In this document: piece by piece, positions 56,800 through 64,000 of the stretch
How positions within the stretch are numbered: the stretch's first letter is position 1
Layout of the letters: every line of letters starts with the position of its first letter
Source: Adiantum capillus-veneris
Taxonomy: Eukaryota > Streptophyta > Polypodiopsida > Polypodiales > Pteridaceae
Assembly: GCA_014529385.2 (NCBI GenBank)
Contig: CM043950.1
Location: 66,296,935 to 66,360,934 of the forward strand
Reading direction: 5' to 3'
Length of the DNA: 64,000 nucleotides
Made by a program: the position numbers and the translations under genes
Notes under the pieces: model-generated
Told to the model about the DNA's origin: nothing
Databases searched by the model: none
What the model saw: only the letters and a program-made list of their open reading frames with translations

Positions 56800-58550
56800 C
56801 TACACGCACATACACACAAAGTTACTTGTTGTCGGAATGCTAGCGCCGTTCGATGGCAAGGAACACAACACCAAGGGTATTATTCTTTTGGCTGTTGTGG
56901 ATTAAGTGTTGAGGAATAGGTTGCTCCTCAGCCCCTACTAATGTCATTGCTGCATTTGCCATAGCAATCTGCCTACTGCAGTGTTTGATATGTTTCATAG
57001 TGGTTTCCTTGTTTTCTGGTCCATCCACCAGCTTATGCACGTCTCCTCAAGAACTTCACATGTTGGTAAATCTTGAACAGTTCCTTCAGCTGCAGCCATT
57101 GGCCGTGATTTTAAGCCAACGGACAGCTATAAAATCCAAATGAGTTCATAAAATTGCATTTGCATGTATAGATTGAAATCTCAAAATCTAAGCAGACCTT
57201 AGTAGTGGCTGCATTGATACACAACCTTCACATACTATGCAAATTCACCAGCATGTAATAAGACCACTGAAATCACGGCGATGTTGCTGGCAGAGGTTCC
57301 AAACACCATCACAAGAATTTTTGGACAGATTCTCACAATAATTCCCACATTGTGACTTACCTCAACATCTGAGCTTTTGTGAGAGAGGCACTGCATACCT
57401 AGCTAGGTACGATTGGGGGCAGGGGACCGCCGGCCCGGTGTGGGGGGGCCCCCTCAGAAGAGAAGCTCTGCCGCCTACTTTTTAGCATAAATTGCCGGCA
57501 GCCAGAGTTGATCTTGAATCCTGCGGTTCATGGGCGTTGCACCAGCTGCTCGCTAAAGCCCTCCAAGAAACGCAAAATAACCAGACGATGAAGACACACT
57601 TGGCCCTCATCCCCTTGACCTGGATCACCACGTACATTGATAAAAGTGATTGCATTTGGGAAGATGGCTTTCTATTCTATTCGTTGAGAGCTGGAGTCCA
57701 GAAATTCCTTGGCCACCCCTTGCAGAGCATATGATCCTCCTATAAGCGCAATCCAAGACGCAACCTTCGCTGCGTATTCCTAGACCTGCCCTGTTGGCAT
57801 ATCCTATACTCATGCATTCCAAAGAGACTTCCTTTAACTCTTAATAGGACGCTCATCAAGAACTTGTTCGCTTTGAGCAGAAAACCACCACTCGGCATCC
57901 ATGTCAATCAAAGCATTGCCAACAAGCTCGATCTTTTTCCCCTAAGGAAGAATATCATCCAGGGTTTGTTTGGCCCCATGTCTTCAAAACGCATGCATGC
58001 ATGCATTTGGGGAGAAGCCCTTGCTCCCGCATCTTGGCATTGCGCTTGACAGGCATATCCTGCAAGCAATGAAGACCAGAAAACAACATCCTGGATCCAG
58101 CAGAACTTGTGCTCCGTTCAGAAGTGCACCACATTCGGCATACATGTCGCCGTAAGCATTGCAACAGATGATCTTGTTTCAACAGCCCTTGACTAACATG
58201 TCTCCTCTTGCATTTGTTTGCCCATGTCCGCCTCTTGTGGTGCAAACCGCAAGCGTAGCCGGCTACATTGCAGGACAGAAGCCCTTGCTTCGACGTGCCC
58301 GCAGCCCAACCGACGAAAACAGCCTAGCCAAGAGTTTGGCATGAGCGAGGGAGCACATCGACAAAAGCGACTGCATTTGCTCTGCCCTTTCTGGCTTCTC
58401 GCCAAAGCTGCAACCAAGAATGGGCTTGCAGAGACGAGAGGAATACGCATTGATAACTCCATGCTCGGCAGATTGGCTTCTTGTAACAGAATATAGGTAA
58501 GGCGGTAGGCGCAGCTGCGAGAAGAGAGAGAGAGACAGAGAAAGAGCTGA
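56800..58550. other. Non-coding region with loose internal repeats
   Basis: No gene supported. A G/C-rich patch (57415-57480) holds GGGGGGGCCCCC. Between 57600 and 58400 related phrases recur, for example (G/C)A(T/C)AAAAG(T/C)GA(T/C)TGCATTTG at about 57637 and 58352, and CCAC-TCGGCAT-CATGTC at about 57888 and 58130, about 240 or 715 bp apart, suggesting an old tandem or dispersed duplication. A GCATGCATGCATGCAT run lies at 57991-58005. Confidence 0.4.
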
Positions 58551-58557
58551 CATCTAA

Positions 58558-58621
58558 GGCCCCGTAGCGTAAAGGAAACTGGAATGATAAAACTCCTCCG
58601 GGTTCCAACCCCGGCAGGGCC
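58558..58621 (+). tRNA. Shortened tRNA-like unit with Pol III terminator
   Basis: The ends GGCCCCG and CAGGGCC pair at 6 of 7 positions as an acceptor stem. A perfect T-arm (CCGGG/CCCGG, loop TTCCAAC) abuts the 3' strand, as in real tRNAs. TAGCGTAAAGG resembles box A and GGTTCCAACCC resembles box B. A TTTTT stop follows at 58622. Only 64 nt: there is no D-stem, and the anticodon-like hairpin (GGAAT/ACTCC) has a 6-base loop. More likely a tRNA relic or SINE head than a working tRNA. Confidence 0.4.
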
Positions 58622-58680
58622 TTTTTCTGGCCTGCCAGTAGATAATCATTCATGTTTTCGCCAGAGCACTTCTTCTTGAC

Positions 58681-58705
58681 CACATATATATATATATATT
58701 ATATA
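58681..58705. repeat. (TA)n tract
   Basis: Short imperfect TATATA run. Confidence 0.8.
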
Positions 58706-58909
58706 TAGAACCAAAGCTTTTGCCACCTTGCTCTGCTGCACCGTCGAATCGTCACCCTTGCCCTTGTGGCAAGGGCGGGATGTTCATTCCGCGGACCCCT
58801 TTCTTTTCACTTATCGTCAACTCTGCAACCCAACGCATGGGAGTTGTCTACCCTGAGTTCCCTACTTATTCCAATCGTCCCATCAAGATGTTCTGAATGA
58901 GAAGGATCC

Positions 58910-60700
58910 TTGGCCCCTATTGACCCCCTCTTTAATCATTTTCTACCCCCGCAGTATGTCAAAAAGCTTCATCTAGTTATCTGTGCGAGAAATATCCAAT
59001 ACCAACAACAACTTCTCTGTGCTTTTGCTCCACCCCCGAATGGAGAACATATTCCCTCACTGCGAGAAATAGGAGCGCTTTCGCAAGTTGTCCACGGTTT
59101 GCAGGAGGAAACCCGCAAGCAACACCCAAGGAGGTTCGTGGAGTACAAATCCAAGCTGAACAAGTGGATAGGGTTTCAACATTCTCTCGCTGGAAGGATG
59201 CTAGTCATAAATCACTTTCTCAATGTGTATGTTTTACTCTTCTTTTGTTGTTGGCAACTAGTAGATTCCCACCTAACTATGATTACAAAAATCTATAGAA
59301 ATTTCTTTTGGGCTCGGGACCCCTTCTTATAGAAAGTAACCAAGGTCAACTGGGAGGCTTGTTGTCTGCCTATGTTGGGGGCCTCGGCATTAGCGATCTA
59401 AAAGTCATTGTAAATAAAATGGTTGTTAAGCTGGTTCTCTAAGCTCTTACCTCTCCCCAAGAGGAATGGTCCCTTCTCCTCTTCAAAAATACTAAAAGAT
59501 TTAAATTTAAGGAATTCAAAGGATGGTCCAATCTTCCATTGATCGTTGTTTTCTTTGGGAAACAAGAAATTTTTTTCAGTTGGCTCTGATCTCCTTCAGT
59601 CTATCATGCATGCATGAAATACGCACAGGTCGCAACTAATGATCAACTCGGAATCAAAGCACAAATTATTGATTCCTGTTGGGTGACTCCATTTGTTGGT
59701 CATCCACCTACCCTTTCCTTGACCTCCCAAAAAATAGCAACAAAAAGACTGTGATTCTCAATATCAAAGGGTTGAAAGCGTGGCATCAGCTTTGGGACCA
59801 CCTCAGATTTACCTAGTTATTCGAGCTAGATCTTTCTCTTAGATTCAGAAGCAACCCTTGGGACCTACCCCTCATAAGAGAAATGTTGGGTACTTTCTGG
59901 AGGAATTAGTATGGACACTATATGCCCCTCCCATGTTACTCTTACAAGCCTTATGTTGGGCTGAAAGATTCAAACTCTCCAATCCTATGTGGAAACCCCA
60001 TGACCTCAACCCCTCTGTACATAGCCCTTAACAAAAGATAAAAGGTTGATCTCAATAGGAAGCAGTGGGATTACAAGGCCTCCTCCAATGAACCAAAAAA
60101 AACAGTCCTCATGTGGCTTATAATGCACAAAGCAATCACGACAAAGAAGAAAGTCTCCCAAGCCTATCTTGGCCCGGGAACGTGCTGTAGATGTTGTAAG
60201 GAAGTAGAGGACATTGGCCATTTATTTATTGCGTGTGATGTTGACCCTTCCATCCTCGCACCCCTCTTAAGGTTTCTCAAAGATTCAACCGTCTTGGAAA
60301 CAATTTTTTTTGGGTGATGTGGGATTTCTAAGCCTATTTTGGAACAAAGTTACAGGGGTTTTCTTTAGATTATCTGGAGGCAAAGGAACTTCATGTTGTA
60401 AAAAAAAGTGTCTACCAAACACCCAATCTAAGATCCTTTTTTCCTAATGTTAACTTGCAGGCTATTAAGATCTAGAAGGAAGAAATGATTTAGTACAGGA
60501 CCAAGAAGGAAGTCCTCCGGGATGCAAATTTCTATTATAGGATGACAACCATTGAACACTTCTATACACCCCACCAAGACAAATGCTATACCAGGGACCA
60601 GTGGGAGAATGAAGTGATCATCGAGATCTACCACGTGGAGTCCCGGATTGATGAAGGGAAAAGGTTTGTGGTAGATGTGTAGGTTGAGTTGGACTCTCTT
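58910..60700 (+). pseudogene. LINE-2 (plus strand), C-terminal RT part and zf-RVT
   Basis: From about 59150 the plus strand reads KLNKWIGFQHSLAGRMLVIN and MITKIYRNFFW, the block after the LINE RT catalytic core (compare W-G..LS.AGR..L). Then, in shifted frames, KVNWEACCLPM and LKVVNKMVVKLVL-like text (59340-59450), and at about 60111-60250 MWLIMHKAITTKKKVSQAYL with CCRCCKEVEDIGHLFIACD, a zf-RVT finger. The endonuclease and catalytic RT are missing, so the copy is 5'-truncated or its 5' part lies outside recognisable sequence. Many stops. Confidence 0.82.
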
Positions 60701-61440
60701 CCCTCTTTAGATGGTTAGAATCATAATTTCTATTGGCTCTTTTGGAAGCCTTCCCTTGGTAGCATGTAGGCCCACCCCCTTGTATGCTTCTCTCTTTTAT
60801 CCCTTATGTATCTACTAAGTGACTTGTCAACCCTCCGCGGCTGTTATGATGTAATTTTTCGATTCTCCTCTAATATATTTCAATGTGCTTATGGTTGTTT
60901 TTTTAGAAAACTAGTACTCCAACCTACCCCTCCCATTTTAGCACTGCCTTATCTAGTCCCCTCCATAGAGGATCCAAGTGACATACAACAAGGGTTCAAA
61001 TCACGTTGCCATCACCTCATCCTATAAGTCCTAGCTTGGAAAGAGAAGGTATCAAGTTAGTGTACACTTTTTATAAGAGACTGCATGTAACGCGTCAATA
61101 GAACCACTTCACAAAATCTTAAACAAAGATATTCTTTAAAAGAGAGAAATCTAGAGAGACCCCCCTCGTTGTGCTCAACATGGAGAAGCATAGGTTGTTG
61201 CGCATTACTCCTCACCATCCTTCAATTGGGGGCTACTTTGTATAATCATGTTACTATACCACGAGAGAGAGTTTTGCAAGAGGTCTTTTCTATTTTTGAA
61301 AGTTTAAGCAATTTAACAAAGATACAATAACAAGAGGGGTTTTTTATTCTATTTTGGAAAGAACTCGTTAATTCATAAAAAAGAGGGATCAATCTATTCA
61401 TGCCAACATCTTAATAGAGGGATAGTACCCTGCGTATGCA
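60701..61440. other. Probable LINE-2 3' tail and unassigned DNA
   Basis: No coding recognised. No poly(A) or target duplication could be placed. Confidence 0.35.
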
Positions 61441-61448
61441 TGTTATAT

Positions 61449-61562
61449 GTGTGTGTGTGTGTGTTTGGGGGGGGGGGGGGGGGGGGGGCGGGGGGTGGGG
61501 GAAGTGTCTTAATAGTGGACCCCCCCCCCCTCCCCCCCCAAAAAAAAAAAATTAAAAAAAAA
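61449..61562. repeat. (GT)n, long G-run and opposing C-run, A-run
   Basis: TG repeats (61449-61464), then about 32 G with single C and T breaks (61467-61500), 19 mixed bases, then about 20 C with one T (61520-61539) and an A-rich run. The G and C runs can pair as a hairpin, and the G-run could form G-quadruplexes. Run lengths are error-prone in sequencing. Confidence 0.9.
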
Positions 61563-62580
61563 AATTCAAATTTAGAGCCCTCAAATCTTTCTTGTTGTGG
61601 AGTGCTACGGCAACCAACATGCTTGTAGTGGATCGCTCTTGCAACATGGACCATGCGAACATGCAAGTTGTAACCTACAACATGCCAACCACTTTCCCAC
61701 AATTTCTGGCCAACCAAATTCAAGTATCGACCCTCCGTGGCCATAAGGTGCCAATGTAAAATTTCAAGGACCATAGGTTGTTTCCCTCTATCCCACTGAA
61801 AGAAGCTATGGACCTAAGGCCAAAGGGTGCCAATGCATAAGCGCAAGGGGCCATAGGTTGCTCTCTATTAGCTCTTGGTTCCAACAGATTGGCAACCTCT
61901 TGTAGCCTCTATGCACTAGTCGAGTCAGCTTCGTCCCATGGATTGACAAATTAATCGTGGTTCTCGCTACGTCTGCAATAAGATAAGAGTGAGGTTAGAC
62001 ACCCGTCCCACATTTGGCACAGGTGCCGGGGATCGAAAAGACCTAAACTAGGGAAAAACACGAACATTTTGTGAAGTTATTATCCTTTAACTTCCTCTAT
62101 GATCTCCTAGGGTAAAAACTTTCTTTTAGAAACCGTATAGCTTAAGATTGTCGTCTTTTGTTGTGTAAAGGTAGCTTGGAAGTAATCATACTTGCTGAGT
62201 GCCTTTAGGATTGTAGTATTGTAGAAGTAGACTAGGGTTTTGAGAATGATTGATGAACGAGACAAGTCTTAAGATCAAGGCTCAGAAAACCATAAAAAAC
62301 AAGAAAACGAGTGTTTGTGGACACTTTCCACAACCCCATTGCAGTAGAACTTAGGAGTAGGGTAAGTAGAATCTGAGGTGGACTTCAAAACATTGCTCTC
62401 TCCAAAAGAAATAATTGTGAGTTGTTATTTGAAGTTGAAGAATTTTAGGTCTACGGCTAGAAATAGCACGAAAAGACTCCAAACCACTCAATCCGACTGG
62501 AGAATATGCTTAAAAGTTGTATGAACCAGTGGGTAAGCTTAAGGACACATTGATGTAAAAATTTCAAGAGTTTGCAAAAA
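61563..62580. other. Unassigned non-coding DNA
   Basis: No gene or element recognised. A phrase repeats at about 61737-61775 and 61815-61865 (GGCC(A/-)TAAGGTGCCAATG and GGACCATAGGTTG / AAAGGGTGCCAATGC and GGCCATAGGTTG), an old duplication of about 75 bp. Confidence 0.4.
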
Positions 62581-62584
62581 CTCA

Positions 62585-63720
62585 AATTATTTACTTTTTC
62601 TTGATATTTTAGACCAAATTAAGTTTTGACTTGATTCATAGGCTTAAAATAGCTCATGAAAGACTGTCCATTGAAAAAGTTCAAAAAAGTGTTCATTTTA
62701 GGCCTAAACTAAATGATCACGATTATTTACTTTAAGCTCAAAACTGACCAAGGTTGATACCAGTGACTCATTGCATGTGTACAAACAACTTTTGTAAAGG
62801 ACCATAGAATTTGGATCACCAAATTGACCAAAAATTGGGTGAAAACTAAAGTTTGTACTGACTACCGGGAACTTGAGTGTAAATTGGGAAAAATTTTGTT
62901 CAAACTCAATGAAACCTGATTCATAGGCTTATATTAATGTGATAAACATGTGTACATTTGATCAAAAAGATGAAAAAATTTACCAGTTATAAATAATCGT
63001 GATTATTTACATCTGCCCCATTTTTCAACTTTTTTGACCAAGTTAGCATACCACTAGTTTTACCATGTTATAATAAGTCCCCAAATCAAATTTGGTAAGA
63101 TTTGGATCATTGGATTGGAAATTGTGTCCAAATTTGCAAAGTCAGTCTGCAGATACAAAGCTGATGACCATTTGAAAAAATTGTCCAAACTTGATGAAAC
63201 TTGGCTAGGGAGCTTAAGTTGAGGTTCTTAACAGATTTGTGTCAAGATTGGGACAAAACTTGCAAAAACATAGCTGGAGTAAATAATCGCAATTATTTAC
63301 ATCTGCTACAAAAATTGATAATCTTGCACATTTGAGCATACGACAAGGTCAAGCATATCAAATAGACCACACAAATCAATTTTGGTGAAATTTGGATCAC
63401 AAAAGTGAGACTTAAGCCAGATTCTTAAAAACTGAGTCTGCTGACACGAAACAATTACTAAACTTGAACAAATTTTGTCCAAACTTAGTGAAACTTGTCC
63501 AGGGACCTTAACAGGTTGTATGCTTGGCAAATCAAGCCAAAAAGTGTAAAATTTTGAGAAAAGTAAATAATCACGATTATTTATTGCTGCTACACAGAGA
63601 CACCATTTTTTACTTTTGAACTTGTACAGTAATAGACCAACATAATACAAGGCCACCGAGCAATTTTGGGTTCAATCATATCCAATTGGTATATATTCAC
63701 TCAGTTTTCAGGTTGTAGAT
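62585..63720. repeat. Diverged tandem array, unit about 285 bp, with AATAATC palindrome
   Basis: Each unit has AAATAATC(G/A)(T/C)GATTATTT(AC), nearly self-complementary, at 62709 (mutated on the left), 62990, 63280 and 63563, spaced 281, 290 and 283 bp. Flanking text is also shared: CATCTGC(C/T) after it, TTTGGTAAGATTTGGATCA / TTTTGGTGAAATTTGGATCA about 100 bp later, and ACTTG(A/G)TGAAACTTG about 75-90 bp before it. A partial first unit begins at about 62585. Confidence 0.85.
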
Positions 63721-63808
63721 TAGTCCTTTGATTTTTTGCAAAAGTGGAATCTGAAAGTCTCAACTGTTGACTCAATTAGCTCGAATTGAAGGGATACACA
63801 TAGACTAG

Positions 63809-64000
63809 TCACAATAGTTAGCAAAAAACTATACATTCTTTGTGAAAGAATAGCTAACTTGATTAAAATTGATACAGAAATCAGGTTGCAGACAAGGAAT
63901 TGGCAGCTTGACAGAAGTTGCAATCAAGTCAATCCGGCTGTAAGTACTCTATCAAGGGCATCACAATAGTTAGCAAAAAACTATACAGTCTTTGTGAAAG
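63809..64000. repeat. Duplication at right edge of window
   Basis: TCACAATAGTTAGCAAAAAA and the following CTATACA-TCTTTGTGAAAG occur at 63809-63850 and again at 63960-64000 (offset about 151 bp), reaching the end of the window, so the array probably continues beyond it. Confidence 0.85.

Noticed and set aside
57492-58496. Short plus-strand frames (80, 61, 61, 92 codons) as small genes
   Set aside because: No shared domain, overlapping open frames on the other strand, and the sequence consists of loosely repeated phrases.
58558-58621. Functional nuclear tRNA gene
   Set aside because: Only 64 nt, no D-stem, non-standard anticodon loop of six bases; kept only as tRNA-like.

Overview
The window is a stretch of nuclear DNA from a land plant with a large, transposon-rich genome. 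The evidence is spliced genes with GT-AG introns, Ty1/copia and Ty3/gypsy elements primed by initiator-Met tRNA, a chromodomain gypsy element, a DUF659-type hAT, a MULE/FAR1-like transposase, LINEs and long (CA)n/(CT)n tracts. A fern, lycophyte or gymnosperm would fit, but the sequence alone does not settle it. No clearly functional single-copy host gene was found.

The layout is a nest of insertions. Level 0 is an old LINE on the minus strand: its endonuclease lies at 55570-54720 and its reverse transcriptase and zinc finger at 3814-1050. It is cut in two by one insertion of about 50.9 kb, element A (3815-54719, minus strand). A has short LTRs that carry (GT)n tracts and a Met-tRNA primer site at 54489-54502, but no recognisable genes. 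Inside A sit: (B) a Ty3/gypsy element with giant 3.8 kb LTRs (6626-34370, plus strand, TSD AAGTG); a DUF659 hAT relic (36700-34916, minus); (C2) a decayed copia copy (36740-42517, plus) that carries a 463 bp MITE and a 258 bp in-frame duplication; and (D) a gag-only LTR element (43123-52532, minus, TSD ACAT), itself split by a decayed chromovirus (E, 44821 to about 49694, plus).

B has lost most of its coding region. Its integrase core survives at 23790-24590. Its interior now holds a young copia element, C1 (25118-30295, minus, TSD AATAC). C1's LTRs differ at one base by eye, and its gag-pol frame is broken by one stop codon. Between 11.0 and 22.4 kb B also holds a transposase pseudogene on the minus strand (14981-11467) and a divergent 13-exon gene on the plus strand (17417-21887). 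The spacer between them contains a GTCCA-type minisatellite, a (CT)n(CA)n tract and a cluster of four large palindromes sharing one GC-rich core.

The 13-exon gene is the most unusual item. It reads in one frame through nearly all its introns, contains a segment resembling the ParB/sulfiredoxin fold (DGNHR motif) and has two stops. It may be the second gene of a two-gene DNA transposon, or a gene captured by one; no terminal inverted repeats were found to prove either.

Right of the nest (55.6-64 kb) are a tRNA-derived SINE-like head inside an inverted-repeat element, a 64-nt tRNA-like Pol III unit, the 3' half of a second LINE on the plus strand, a G-run/C-run segment and a diverged tandem array of about 285 bp units, each with an AATAATC palindrome.
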